In this document: in pieces, positions 35,405-43,271 of the stretch | Layout of the letters: each line of letters opens with the position of its first letter | Numbering within the stretch: position 1 is the first letter of the stretch | Source of the DNA: Pseudomonadota bacterium | GTDB lineage: Bacteria > Pseudomonadota > Alphaproteobacteria > Acetobacterales > Acetobacteraceae | DNA length: 48,457 nt | Direction of reading: 5' to 3' | Assembly (NCBI GenBank): GCA_021845985.1 | Contig: JAJZES010000040.1 | Coordinates: 1 to 48,457 of the forward strand | The notes under the pieces: generated by a model | Database searches by the model: none | Seen by the model: the letters and a program-made list of their open reading frames with translations, nothing else | What the model was told of the DNA's origin: nothing | Program-made: the position numbers and the translations under genes

Positions 35405-35716
35405 TCAGGCGGCACCGGCCTCAGCGACGGCCGCGGCCACCACGTCCGGGCTGCGGGCGATCACCAGCAGCAGGATGCGGGCGGCCGGATCGGGGCGACG
35501 AAGCCCTTGTTCCCAATCGCGGACGGCGGTGACGGCGAGGCCGAACCGCGCAGCGAAGGCGGGGCGGCTGAGGCCGAGCCGGGCGCGAAGGGCACGGACA
35601 TCGACGCTGCCGGGCGGGAGGTGGATGCGCGCGGGTTCCGCCTCACCACGCAGGATCGCCGCAGCCTCCTGCATGGAGGCGATGAGGTCGCGGCCGAATT
35701 GTGTGTCGTCGGTCAT
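35405..35716 (-). CDS. higA: HigA-type HTH antitoxin
   Basis: This 103-aa protein has a conserved-length N-terminal arm (FGRDLIASMQEAAAILRGEAEPARIH) and a Cro/C1-type helix-turn-helix, LRARLGLSRPAFAARFGLAVTAVRDWEQGLRRPDPAAR. This is the pattern of HigA/NadS-type antitoxins encoded after their toxins. It should neutralise the adjacent RelE-like toxin and repress the operon by binding the palindrome upstream of the toxin gene. Its start overlaps the toxin stop by 4 nt. Confidence 0.9.
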   Translation of the reverse strand: MTDDTQFGRDLIASMQEAAAILRGEAEPARIHLPPGSVDVRALRARLGLSRPAFAARFGLAVTAVRDWEQGLRRPDPAARILLLVIARSPDVVAAAVAEAGAA

Positions 35717-36045
35717 TGGAGTCTCCGTTTCATCTCCGCAGCCAGGGCTGCGACCGCCTTGTGCTGCGCCGGGCTAAGATCGGGCTGTTCATTTTTCCCG
35801 TAGATCAGCAGGGCGAGAATCGGCATGTCATCGGTCAGAACGTAGTAGATCACCCGGAACGCGCCGCTCTTGCCGCGCCCTTTCGGCGCGAACCGCAGCT
35901 TGCGCACACCGCCAAGCCCTGGAACCAGGTCGCCAGCGAGCGGGTCGCGGGCCAGGGCGTCAATCATCGCCATCCGTTCCTCCCGCGACAGCAAGGCGTC
36001 CGCACAGCGGGAGAAGATCGAGGTTTCGAGGACCGCGTGAAACAT
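35713..36045 (-). CDS. higB: HigB/RelE-type mRNA interferase toxin
   Basis: This 110-aa RelE-superfamily toxin has the core DLVPGLGGVRKLRFAPKGRGKSGAFRVIYYVLTDDMPILALLIYGKNEQPDLSPAQ. The basic residues R-K-R, the RVIYY strand and YGKNE are typical of the NadT/HigB-2 group. It probably cleaves mRNA on the ribosome. It lies upstream of its antitoxin, the higBA order, and overlaps it by 4 nt. The ATG at 36045 is 9 nt from a palindromic operator. No truncation is seen, so the pair looks functional. Confidence 0.9.
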   Translation of the reverse strand: MFHAVLETSIFSRCADALLSREERMAMIDALARDPLAGDLVPGLGGVRKLRFAPKGRGKSGAFRVIYYVLTDDMPILALLIYGKNEQPDLSPAQHKAVAALAAEMKRRLQ

Positions 36046-36054
36046 CCGAGTTTC

Positions 36055-36069
36055 TACAGCATCGCTGTA
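36055..36069. promoter_or_regulatory. Palindromic operator of the higBA operon
   Basis: TACAGC-N3-GCTGTA is a perfect 6-bp inverted repeat with a 3-nt spacer, 9 nt upstream of the toxin start. The geometry suits a Cro/C1-type antitoxin dimer, by analogy with other higBA autorepression. Confidence 0.65.
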
Positions 36070-36075
36070 TTCTTA

Positions 36076-36107
36076 TCCATAGGGTTGTCGGGTCGAGAAA
36101 CTGTCAA
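36076..36107 (-). promoter_or_regulatory. Sigma70-like promoter for higBA
   Basis: A perfect TTGACA (36107-36102) lies on the minus strand. Allowing 17-20 nt for the spacer, an AT-richer TATGGATAAGAAT segment follows just before the palindrome. The exact -10 hexamer (CCTATG or TATGGA) is uncertain. Confidence 0.5.
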
Positions 36108-36236
36108 CCGCCGCCGGATTGGTCAGCGCTATGGCCTTTGGCGCAGGACGCACATACGCAGATGTTCCCGCTCAAGCTGGCGCATTGACACAAACGTAGG
36201 ATGCACACGGCGGTTGGGTTGTGCGATTCTTAGGGG

Positions 36237-37324
36237 ATGGCACAAACCGTCAGCATCGTTCTCAGCACCGAAGACCGCGAGCGTTTGGCCGCATCGTCGG
36301 TGATCGCAACCGCCCGCAGAAGCATGTCCAGCGGGCCAGGATCATTCTTCTGTCGGCGGAGCGGCTGACCGTGCTCGACGTGGCCGCCGGCAGCGGCGCG
36401 AGCCGACCTTCGGTGTGGCGCTGGCAACAGCGCTTCGCCGAACAAGGCGTGGCAGGGTTGTTGCGGGACAAGACGCGCAAGCCGGGCCGCACCCCGCTGC
36501 CAGCGGCAACGGTTGCGCGCGTGCTGGCGCTGCCGTGCGGCAAGCCGCCGAAGGGCGCGACACACTGGACCGGCCGCATGGTGGCCAAGGCCGTCGGCAT
36601 CAGCCTGCGCGCCGTGCAGCGCATCTGGGAGGCCCATCGCCTCCAGCCGCACCGCATCCGCACCTTCAAGAAATCCAACGACCCGGCGTTCGCCGCCAAG
36701 GTCGAGGACATCGTCGGGCTGTACATGAACCCGCCCGCCCACGCCGTCGTCGTGTCCATCGACGAGAGTCGAGCCGCGAAGCGGATCAACCAGATCCAGG
36801 CGCTCGACCGCACCCAGCCCGGGTTGCCGATCAAGCCCGGCAAGTGCGGTACCATGACCCACGACTACAAGCGCCACGGCACCACCACCCTGTTCGCCGC
36901 CCTCAATATCTTCGACGGCACCGTCGTCGGGCGGTGCATGACCGGCCATACCCATCAGGAATTCATCAGGTTCCTCAACGCCGTCGAGCGCGCCGTCCCG
37001 GCAGGCAAGATCATCCATGCCATCGCCGACAACTACGCCACCCACAAGCACCCCAGAGTCCGCAAGTGGCTGGCCGATCATCCACGCTGGGTCTTCCACT
37101 TCACCCCCACCTCTGCCTCATGGATCAACGCCGCCGAAGGATTCTTCTCCATCAGCACCCGACGCCGCATCCGACGCGGCGTGTTCACTTCCGTCGCCGA
37201 TCTCCAGGACGCCATTCGCCGCTTCATCCGCCAGCACAGCAAAGACGCCAAACCCTTCGTGTGGACCAAGCCAGCCGACACCATCCTCGCCAAAATCAGC
37301 CGACTGCCTGTAGCTTCCGTTTGA
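36237..37324 (+). pseudogene. IS630-family transposase, frameshifted
   Basis: The gene begins ATG at 36237 (MAQTVSIVLSTEDRERLAA). Near 36292 one base is missing, so the rest, DRNRPQKHVQRARIILLSAERL onward, is in another frame (open from 36221). The HTH (SRPSVWRWQQRFAEQGVAGLL), first Asp (VVVSIDES), second Asp (IADNYATHKH) and Glu (SASWINAAEGFF) of the DDE triad are all present. Six extra residues (SRAAKRIN in place of KS) follow the first Asp-Glu compared with the family pattern as I recall it. The frameshift should stop full-length transposase unless corrected by ribosomal slippage. Confidence 0.82.
36237..37324 (+). mobile_element. Decayed IS630-type insertion sequence
   Basis: The transposase region marks an IS630 (TA-targeting) element, but I could not find matching terminal inverted repeats on the 36110-36236 and 37325-37360 flanks, so the real borders are unresolved. 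It separates the higBA promoter side from the DOPA dioxygenase-like gene and belongs to the accessory block starting near 34.1 kb. Confidence 0.6.
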
Positions 37325-37364
37325 GTCAGAGCACTACGCTCGTTCCCCCCATGGAGGTGATCGC

Positions 37365-37694
37365 ATGACCGACATCGCCGGCTATCACGCCCATATCTAC
37401 TACGATACGGCGACCCGTCCGCGCGCCGAAGCACTGCGCGCCCGGCTGGCCGAGGCTTTTCCCGCGGCGCGGCTCGGCCGCTGGCACGACGTGCCGGTCG
37501 GGCCGCATCCGCAGTCGATGTATCAGGTGGCCTTCGCCGCCACCCTGCTGCCGACGCTGTTTCCCTTCCTGCTGCTGCACCGCGACGGGCTCGCCGTGCT
37601 GCTGCACGCCGACACCGGCGACGATCTGACCGACCACACGGCGCATGCCGCCTGGATGGGGGCGATGCTGCCGCTCGACCTGTCGGCGTTCTGA
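37365..37694 (+). CDS. DOPA 4,5-dioxygenase family protein
   Basis: This 109-aa protein shows the family's His-rich signatures: YHAHIYYD, WHDVPVGPHPQSMYQV, LLLHRDGLAVLLHADTGDDLTDHTAHAAWMG. The two conserved His clusters would bind Fe(II). Family members open catechol rings, originally described in fungi and plants, with uncharacterised bacterial homologues. GGAGGTGATC just before the ATG is a near-perfect ribosome-binding site. It follows the IS630 remnant by 40 nt. The physiological substrate is not known. Confidence 0.87.
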   Translation: MTDIAGYHAHIYYDTATRPRAEALRARLAEAFPAARLGRWHDVPVGPHPQSMYQVAFAATLLPTLFPFLLLHRDGLAVLLHADTGDDLTDHTAHAAWMGAMLPLDLSAF

Positions 37695-37729
37695 GCGGTC
37701 GGGCGACGCCGGCGGCAGGCAATCGCGCG

Positions 37730-37942
37730 CTACCGCCGCAGCACCTCGCTCTGGTGCCGTGCGGCACCAGCCTCGGTCAGGTCGAAACGTCCGTCCGCCC
37801 GCGCCTGCGACAGGCCGAGTCGGCGCAGCCGCTCCAGGCACGGGCCGTCCTTCAGCCCCGGCGGCCGGCCGATGGCGCCGGCCAGCGACAGGCGGTGCAG
37901 TGCGGCGCGGCAGCAGGTTTCCAGATAGGGTTCGTCCCACAT
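37730..37942 (-). CDS. Small hypothetical protein (70 aa)
   Basis: The product MWDEPYLETCCRAALHRLSL... has amphipathic helices and an acidic/basic C-terminus (FDLTEAGAARHQSEVLRR). It resembles a tiny winged-helix fragment but I cannot name the family. Start and stop codons are clean and its codon use is like its neighbours. It sits 39 nt downstream of the GGDEF membrane protein on the same strand, so may share its transcript. Confidence 0.55.
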   Translation of the reverse strand: MWDEPYLETCCRAALHRLSLAGAIGRPPGLKDGPCLERLRRLGLSQARADGRFDLTEAGAARHQSEVLRR

Positions 37943-37981
37943 GCCCGAAATGTGCGCGCGCCCGGCCGGCGCGGCAAGGCG

Positions 37982-39199
37982 TCAGCCGGCGGCGACCGCG
38001 GTGGCCTGGGCGATGCGGTTGCGCCCGGCGCGCTTGGCGGCATACAGCGCCCCGTCCGCCGCGGTGATCAGCCGCGCCGCGTCGGTCATTTCGCCGCCCG
38101 GCGTCGCCGCGGCGACGCCGATGCTGACTGTGACCACGGCCAGCCGCCCCGGATGGCCGGGATGCGGCAGGCACATCACCTCGACCGCCTGACGCACCCG
38201 CTCGGCGATCTCCGCCGCCTCGGCCGGGGCGGTGCCGGGCAGCAGGGCGGCGAACTCCTCGCCGCCATAGCGGGCCACCACATCGACCCCCTGCCGCACA
38301 TGGTCGCGCAGCGCGCGGGCGATCAGCCGCAGGCAATTGTCGCCCTCGGCATGGCCGGCGGTGTCGTTGAAGCGCTTGAAGTGATCGACATCGAGCATCA
38401 CCAGACCGAGCGGCTGGCGGCTCGCCGCGGCCTCGCGCCACGCCGCCTGCAGCGCCTCGTCGAAGGCGCGGCGGTTGGCGACCCCGGTGAGCGGGTCGGT
38501 GTTCGACAACGCATGCAGCCGCGCATTGGCGCGCGACAGCTCCGCCACATGCTGCTCTTCCAGCATGTGCAGCAGCACCGCCTGCATCTGGCTGCGCTCG
38601 ATGCGCCATCGCACCCGCAGCGACACCAGCATCATCAGCACCATGAACACCATCACGTCGAGATTGCCGGGATCGTGCGGGCCGAACGGCAACAGCGTGG
38701 CGCCGAGATAGGACAGCATCGCCACCAGGGTAAACGGCACCGCATGACGCAGCCGCAGCGGCACCACCGCATTGCTGCTGAACACCATCAGCCCGCCGAC
38801 CATCAGATAGCGGTCGGCAAAATGCGCCGTGACATAATGCGCGAACGCGGCGCGGCCGGTGACGAAGGCGATGATGATGGCGGCATGCGCCGTCGCCTGG
38901 GCCGCCGGGTGGCGCAGCCGGCCGACCAGCACGGCGCCGACCGCGCCGAGCGGCAGGCCGACCGCCAGCCGCAGGATGGCGCCGATCTGCCACGCCCCGG
39001 CGCCGTCCAGCCGATCCGCCCACAGCATCCCCACCGACAGGATGCACAGGATGACCATGTAGGACCGCATGGTGCGCAGCCGCATCGGCGCCATCGCCGC
39101 GTTAAAGGCGTCTTCCAGCGGTTGCGGCAGTCGGGTTTGGTACCACGGCTGCACCAGCGCCGCGCAGATCATCGGCCGCAGCTCGGGGGAGGGGTCCAT
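37982..39199 (-). CDS. Membrane-bound diguanylate cyclase
   Basis: This 405-aa protein has about six membrane segments between residues 45 and 195 and a short linker coil (EEQHVAELSRANARLHALS). The GGDEF domain starts DPLTGVANRRAF, with VMLDVDHFKRFNDTAGHAEGDNCL and active site YGGEEF (311-316). The inhibitory RxxD site is imperfect: D306 is correctly placed, but R302 is one residue too far (RQGVD). It should make cyclic di-GMP in response to a membrane cue. The divergent pyrD gene starts 115 nt away. It is the second GGDEF protein within 7 kb. Confidence 0.92.
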   Translation of the reverse strand: MDPSPELRPMICAALVQPWYQTRLPQPLEDAFNAAMAPMRLRTMRSYMVILCILSVGMLWADRLDGAGAWQIGAILRLAVGLPLGAVGAVLVGRLRHPAAQATAHAAIIIAFVTGRAAFAHYVTAHFADRYLMVGGLMVFSSNAVVPLRLRHAVPFTLVAMLSYLGATLLPFGPHDPGNLDVMVFMVLMMLVSLRVRWRIERSQMQAVLLHMLEEQHVAELSRANARLHALSNTDPLTGVANRRAFDEALQAAWREAAASRQPLGLVMLDVDHFKRFNDTAGHAEGDNCLRLIARALRDHVRQGVDVVARYGGEEFAALLPGTAPAEAAEIAERVRQAVEVMCLPHPGHPGRLAVVTVSIGVAAATPGGEMTDAARLITAADGALYAAKRAGRNRIAQATAVAAG

Positions 39200-39314
39200 T
39201 CAGTCACTCTCCGCGCCGCGGCAGCGGGATCGTATTGCAGGCGCGGCGGAAACACCACAACAACGTGACCGCCGACACTTTCCACGCGCCGGCAAACACG
39301 GCAGGAAGCGGGCC

Positions 39315-40352
39315 ATGTCATTCGCCGCCGCCGCCATGCCGTTGCTCCGCCGTCTCGACCCGGAACGGGCGCACCGGCTGGCGCTGGGCGCGCTCCGGCT
39401 CGGACTGGCCGGCGCCGCCGCCGGGCCGGACGATCCGCGCCTGGCGGTGCGCGCCTTCGGCCGCGATCTGGCCAACCCGATTGGCCTCCCCGCCGGTTTC
39501 GACAAGGACGCGGTGGCGCTGCGCGGTCTGATGCGGCTCGGCTTCGGCTTCATCGAGGTCGGCACCGTCACCCCGCGCCCGCAGCCGGGCAACCCCCGGC
39601 CGCGGCTGTTCCGGCTGAGCGAGGATGCGGCGGTGATCAACCGGTTCGGCTTCAACAACGCCGGCATTGCCGGCTTCGCCGCACGCCTCGCCGCCGTGCC
39701 GCATGCGGTTCCGGTCGGCGCCAATCTCGGCCTCAACAAGCAGGGCGCGCTGCCCGAGCGGGACTATCCGGCCTTGGTCGCCGCCGTCGCCGGGGTGGCG
39801 GAGTATGTCGTCATCAACGTGTCGTCGCCGAACACGCCGGGCCTGCGCGATCTGCAGGGGGCGGCGCGGCTGGGCGGCATTCTGGCTGCGGTGTTTCGTG
39901 CCGTGCCGCGCCCGCCGCCGCTGCTGGTCAAGCTGGCGCCCGATCTGGCCCCCGGCGATCTGCCGGCGATCGTCGCCGCCTGCTGTGATGGCGGCGTCGC
40001 CGGGCTGATCGTCGCCAACACCACCCTGGCGCGACCGCCCGGCCTGCGCTCGCGCCATGCCGGGCAGGCGGGGGGATTGTCCGGCGCGCCGCTGTTCGCG
40101 CCGTCCACCGCCATGCTGGCCGCGGTGGCGCGGCTGGCGGCGGGGCGGCTGCTGCTGATCGGCGTCGGCGGGGTGGCCAGCGGGCGCCAGGCGCTGACCA
40201 AGATCCGCGCCGGCGCGACGCTGGTGCAGGTTTATACCGCTCTCGCGCTGCAGGGTCCGGCGCTGCTGCCGCGGCTGAGGCGCGAGCTGGCCCAGGCGTT
40301 GGCCGAGGACGGCCTCGCCGGCATCACCGACGCCATCGGGGCGGATCTCTGA
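39315..40352 (+). CDS. pyrD: Quinone-dependent dihydroorotate dehydrogenase
   Basis: This 345-aa class 2 DHODH has an N-terminal helix for membrane/quinone contact (LLRRLDPERAHRLALGALR). It contains NPIGLPAGFDKDAVA, IEVGTVTPRPQPGNPRPRLFRL, NRFGFNNAG, VINVSSPNTPGLRDLQ, LVKLAPDL and IGVGGVASGRQALTKIRAGATLVQVYTAL. The catalytic Ser lies in VSSPN. The ATG at 39315 is preceded by AGGAAGCGGGCC; a longer frame back to 39069 is non-conserved. It oxidises dihydroorotate in pyrimidine synthesis at the inner membrane. Confidence 0.95.
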   Translation: MSFAAAAMPLLRRLDPERAHRLALGALRLGLAGAAAGPDDPRLAVRAFGRDLANPIGLPAGFDKDAVALRGLMRLGFGFIEVGTVTPRPQPGNPRPRLFRLSEDAAVINRFGFNNAGIAGFAARLAAVPHAVPVGANLGLNKQGALPERDYPALVAAVAGVAEYVVINVSSPNTPGLRDLQGAARLGGILAAVFRAVPRPPPLLVKLAPDLAPGDLPAIVAACCDGGVAGLIVANTTLARPPGLRSRHAGQAGGLSGAPLFAPSTAMLAAVARLAAGRLLLIGVGGVASGRQALTKIRAGATLVQVYTALALQGPALLPRLRRELAQALAEDGLAGITDAIGADL

Positions 40353-40389
40353 GCCGGCGCGCCGCGCCGGCAACGACGAAGGAACATGG

Positions 40390-41238
40390 ATGCTGCATCT
40401 CGACGGGTTCGCCCCGCTGGCCGCGCGCTATGACGGCTTCATCGTCGATCTGTGGGGCGTCGTGCATGACGGTGTGGCGCCATATCCCGGCGCGCTGGAG
40501 ACGCTGCGGCGGCTGCGCGCGGCCGGCAAGCGTGTCGTCATGCTGTCCAATGCGCCGCGCCGCGCCCACGCCGCCGCCGCCGGCCTCGCCGCCATGGGCA
40601 TCGGCGCCGAGCTCTATGGCGGCATCATCACCAGCGGCGAGGTGACCCATCGCATGCTGCGCGACCGCGACGATGCGGCGTTCGCGGCACTCGGCCGGCG
40701 GCTGTATCATCTTGGCCCGGAGCGTGACCGCAACGTCTATGACGGTCTCGATCTGGTGGCCGTGGCGCGCCCGGAGCAGGCCGATTTCCTGCTCAACACC
40801 GGCCCCGACGACAGCCGCAGCCCGACCGACGTGGCGCTGTGGGAGGCGGAGTTGGGCGCCTGCCACGCCGCCGGTCTGCCGATGGTCTGCGCCAACCCGG
40901 ATCTGGAGGTGATCCGCGGCGGCGCCCGCGTCATCTGTGCCGGCGCGCTGGCGCTGCGCTACAGCGACCTCGGCGGCGCGGTGATCTGGGTCGGCAAGCC
41001 CGACAAGCTGATCTATCGCCCGGTGTTCGACCTGCTCGGCATCGCCCCGGCGCGGGTGCTGGCGGTGGGCGATGCGCTGCGCACCGACATTGCCGGCGCC
41101 GCCGCCGCCGGGGTCGATGCGGCCTGGGTGCTTGGCGGCATCCACCGCGCCGAACTGGCCGACACCGCCGCCGCCGCCGCTGCTGCGGCTGCGGCCGGTC
41201 TGGCGCCGGTGGCGACGCTGCCGGCGTTCCGCTGGTAG
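40390..41238 (+). CDS. TIGR01459-family HAD-type hydrolase
   Basis: This 282-aa HAD-IIA (NagD-like) protein has motif I FIVDLWGVVHDG with nucleophile D20, motif II VVMLSNAPRR, ITSGEVTHRML, NPDLEV in the cap, and the C-terminal motif VLAVGDALRTDIAGAAAAGVDAAWVLGG. It should dephosphorylate a small phosphate ester. TIGR01459 is found chiefly in alphaproteobacteria, of unknown substrate. It follows pyrD by 37 nt with GAAGGAACATGG before the start, so the two may be co-transcribed. An Ala repeat near the C-terminus is low complexity. Confidence 0.9.
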   Translation: MLHLDGFAPLAARYDGFIVDLWGVVHDGVAPYPGALETLRRLRAAGKRVVMLSNAPRRAHAAAAGLAAMGIGAELYGGIITSGEVTHRMLRDRDDAAFAALGRRLYHLGPERDRNVYDGLDLVAVARPEQADFLLNTGPDDSRSPTDVALWEAELGACHAAGLPMVCANPDLEVIRGGARVICAGALALRYSDLGGAVIWVGKPDKLIYRPVFDLLGIAPARVLAVGDALRTDIAGAAAAGVDAAWVLGGIHRAELADTAAAAAAAAAAGLAPVATLPAFRW

Positions 41239-41239
41239 C

Positions 41240-41521
41240 TCAGCCGTGTCCGCCGGAGCCACCGCCAGCGCCGCCGCCGGCATGGCTGGCGCCCGCCGCG
41301 CCGTTGGCGAAGGAGGCGCCGACCGGCCCGGAGCGTCCGCTGCCCGGCGCCACCGCGGCGGTGGCGGCGATGGCCGGATGCAACTGGTCGCGATTATAGG
41401 CCGCGCTGGAGCCGATCGCGGTATTGTGCGCCTCGACCGGCAAGGTGCCGCCGGCGCAGCCGGCCAGCAGCAGCGCCGCGAGCACGCAGCACGGAGCCAG
41501 GGCGCGATGGGGGATGCTCAT
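41240..41521 (-). CDS. Small Gly/Ala-rich lipoprotein
   Basis: This 93-aa product has a lipoprotein signal peptide, MSIPHRALAPCCVLAALLLAGC, with lipobox LAGC. It ends in a Gly-rich tail (GAAGASHAGGGAGGGSGGHG). The ATG at 41521 follows GAGGAGAGAAATTGTC; an in-frame extension to 41593 is not signal-peptide-like. It ends 1 nt from the HAD gene on the other strand. Function unknown. Confidence 0.72.
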   Translation of the reverse strand: MSIPHRALAPCCVLAALLLAGCAGGTLPVEAHNTAIGSSAAYNRDQLHPAIAATAAVAPGSGRSGPVGASFANGAAGASHAGGGAGGGSGGHG

Positions 41522-41614
41522 GACAATTTCTCTCCTCGGCGGCACGGCCGGCCCGCCACCTGCTTCAGGTGATCCCGCGCGCCGCCACGTCAATGCCGCG
41601 CCGCTGTTGCCGAC

Positions 41615-42244
41615 TCAGGCCCGCCCGGCGGTGGTTGACAGCAGTAGCGGGTCGATGCGCAGCCTGGCCAGGGCGCGGCGCCATTTGGTGTCGTGGTCGT
41701 CGTCGAACAGCAACGCCGGATCGGCCGGCGCCGACAGCCAAGTGTTCTGCACGATCTCCTGATCGAGCTGCCCCGGCCCCCAGCCAGCATAGCCGAGCGC
41801 CAGCATGCCCTGTTTCGGGCCGCCGCCGGCGGCAATCGCCTTGAGGATGTCGAGGCTGGCGGTCAGCGCCATCTGGTCATCGACGCGCAGGCTGCCGTCG
41901 CCGGTCCAGTCGGCGGTGTGCAGCACGAAGCCGCGGGCATGATCGACCGGCCCACCCTGGCACAGCCGGATCGACCGCGCCGGCGGCACCGGATCGACAT
42001 GCAGTTGTTGCAGCAGATCGGCGAAGCTGGGCGAGGCGAGCGGGCGGTTGACGACGATCCCCATCGCCCCGTCATCGGTATGGGCGCAGAGGTAGATGAC
42101 GCTGAGGGCGAAACGCTGATCGGCCATCGCCGGCATGGCGATCAACATCTGGCCGGTCAGCGACGTGTCGGCGGAGCTTGGCCGGGGCAGCGTCGCCCCG
42201 GCAAGTGCTGCCGGTTTCTTCGGAGACGAGTCTTTGCGTGGCAT
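41615..42244 (-). CDS. YqgE/AlgH family protein
   Basis: This 209-aa cytoplasmic protein matches UPF0301. It has SLTGQMLIAMPAMADQRFALSVIYLCAHTDDGAMGIVVNRPL, IRLCQGGPVDHARGFVLHT, ALGYAGWGPGQLDQEI and NTWLSAPADPALLFDDD. The molecular role is unknown; AlgH was named for alginate-gene regulation. The ATG at 42244 is followed by a basic, Pro-rich 25-residue extension not in typical members, and the ribosome-binding site is weak. The divergent peroxiredoxin begins 157 nt away. Confidence 0.9.
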   Translation of the reverse strand: MPRKDSSPKKPAALAGATLPRPSSADTSLTGQMLIAMPAMADQRFALSVIYLCAHTDDGAMGIVVNRPLASPSFADLLQQLHVDPVPPARSIRLCQGGPVDHARGFVLHTADWTGDGSLRVDDQMALTASLDILKAIAAGGGPKQGMLALGYAGWGPGQLDQEIVQNTWLSAPADPALLFDDDHDTKWRRALARLRIDPLLLSTTAGRA

Positions 42245-42400
42245 ACGCAGTATGTTGGCGGTAAATGCCGCCAACGCAAGCGTTGCATGTCGCCGGCATG
42301 ACAGCGCCGGGTCGCGGGCGTGACAGCGCCGGCGCTTCGGCGTAGGACAGGCGCTCAGCGGCCCCACCCGGCCGGCCAGCAGAGGAGACGAACAGCACCC

Positions 42401-42883
42401 ATGACCATCAAGGTTGGCGATACGGTCCCGTCGATGAAGCTGATGACCGTGTCTTCGGACGGCCCGACGGAGATCGGGACGGACGAGATCTTCAAGGGCA
42501 AGAAAGTGGTGCTGTTCGCGGTGCCCGGCGCCTTCACGCCGACCTGCAGCGCCAAACATCTGCCGGGCTTCGTGCAGATGGCCGAGCAGATTCGCGCCAA
42601 GGGCGTCGATACCATCGCCTGCATGGCGGTCAACGATGCCTTCGTCATGGGCGCCTGGGCCAAGGACCAGGGCGTCGATGGCAAGGTGCTGATGCTGGCC
42701 GATGGCTCCGGCGCCTTCACCCGCGCGATGGGGCTGGAACTCGATCTCGTCGCGCGCGGTCTGGGCGTGCGCAGCCAGCGCTTCGCCCTCATCGCCGATG
42801 ACGGCAAGGTGACCCATCTGGCGGTCGAGCAGCCCGGCGGCTTCGACGTCAGCCGCGCCGAAGCGGTGCTGTCAGCGCTTTAG
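42401..42883 (+). CDS. Prx5-type (AhpC/TSA, redoxin) peroxiredoxin
   Basis: This 160-aa protein begins MTIKVGDTVPSMKL and contains the active site PGAFTPTCSAKHLPGF with peroxidatic Cys C49. The following text VNDAFVMGAWAKDQG and the closing RSQRFALIADDGKVTHLAVEQPGG are typical of the Prx5 subfamily. It reduces peroxides using glutathione/glutaredoxin or thioredoxin. The ATG at 42401 follows AGAGGAGACGAAC; an in-frame extension to 42320 is rejected. Confidence 0.93.
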   Translation: MTIKVGDTVPSMKLMTVSSDGPTEIGTDEIFKGKKVVLFAVPGAFTPTCSAKHLPGFVQMAEQIRAKGVDTIACMAVNDAFVMGAWAKDQGVDGKVLMLADGSGAFTRAMGLELDLVARGLGVRSQRFALIADDGKVTHLAVEQPGGFDVSRAEAVLSAL

Positions 42884-42900
42884 CCCGCCGCCGCCACACT

Positions 42901-42928
42901 CCCCGCCGCCGATTCCGCCGCGGCGGGG
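42901..42928. terminator. GC hairpin with adjoining G10 tract between convergent genes
   Basis: A 9-bp perfect stem pairs 42901-42909 (CCCCGCCGC) with 42920-42928 (GCGGCGGGG). It runs into ten consecutive G's at 42925-42934. It sits between the convergent peroxiredoxin and DUF1150 genes (42884-42948). No T-tract follows on either strand, so a bidirectional terminator is plausible, not proven. Confidence 0.45.
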
Positions 42929-42948
42929 GGGGGGCGCCGGCCTGCCGG

Positions 42949-43200
42949 TCAGTGTACCCAGCTCGGCAGCATCTCGTGCTGCACGATGGCGGCAATCGCC
43001 ACGTCGCGGTCGCCGGCAACCGCCATCGGCGTGCCGTCGGCGGCATGGATGGCGAAGGCCGGGGCGCCGTTCATCATCACCGGCTTGACATAGGCGATCT
43101 GCGCCACACCGAGGCCGGCAAGCTGCGTCGGCGAAAGATGGCGGATGTCCAGTGCCTCGGTGGCCGGGGCGGCGTCGGTGTGTGCATCAGTGCTGGTCAT
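42949..43200 (-). CDS. DUF1150 family protein
   Basis: This 83-aa protein has the DUF1150 core: LSPTQLAGLGVAQIAYVKPVMMNGAPAFAIHAADGTPMAVAGDRDVAIAAIVQHEMLP. It is an alphaproteobacterial family of unknown function that I recall commonly lying next to small heat-shock protein genes, as here. It follows hsp20 by 71 nt on the same strand, so is probably heat-induced as part of the same transcript. The ATG at 43200 follows GGAGAGCACAC. Confidence 0.9.
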   Translation of the reverse strand: MTSTDAHTDAAPATEALDIRHLSPTQLAGLGVAQIAYVKPVMMNGAPAFAIHAADGTPMAVAGDRDVAIAAIVQHEMLPSWVH

Positions 43201-43271
43201 GTGTGCTCTCCTGGCGGCGCCGCCGGATTGCCGAACTCCTGGCAGGCCAGCGCCGTCGTGTCGTGAAGGGT

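Noticed and set aside
36110-37360. Terminal inverted repeats of the IS630 element
   Set aside because: GTAGGATGC on the left and the reverse of GAGCACTAC on the right are only weakly similar; borders cannot be set.
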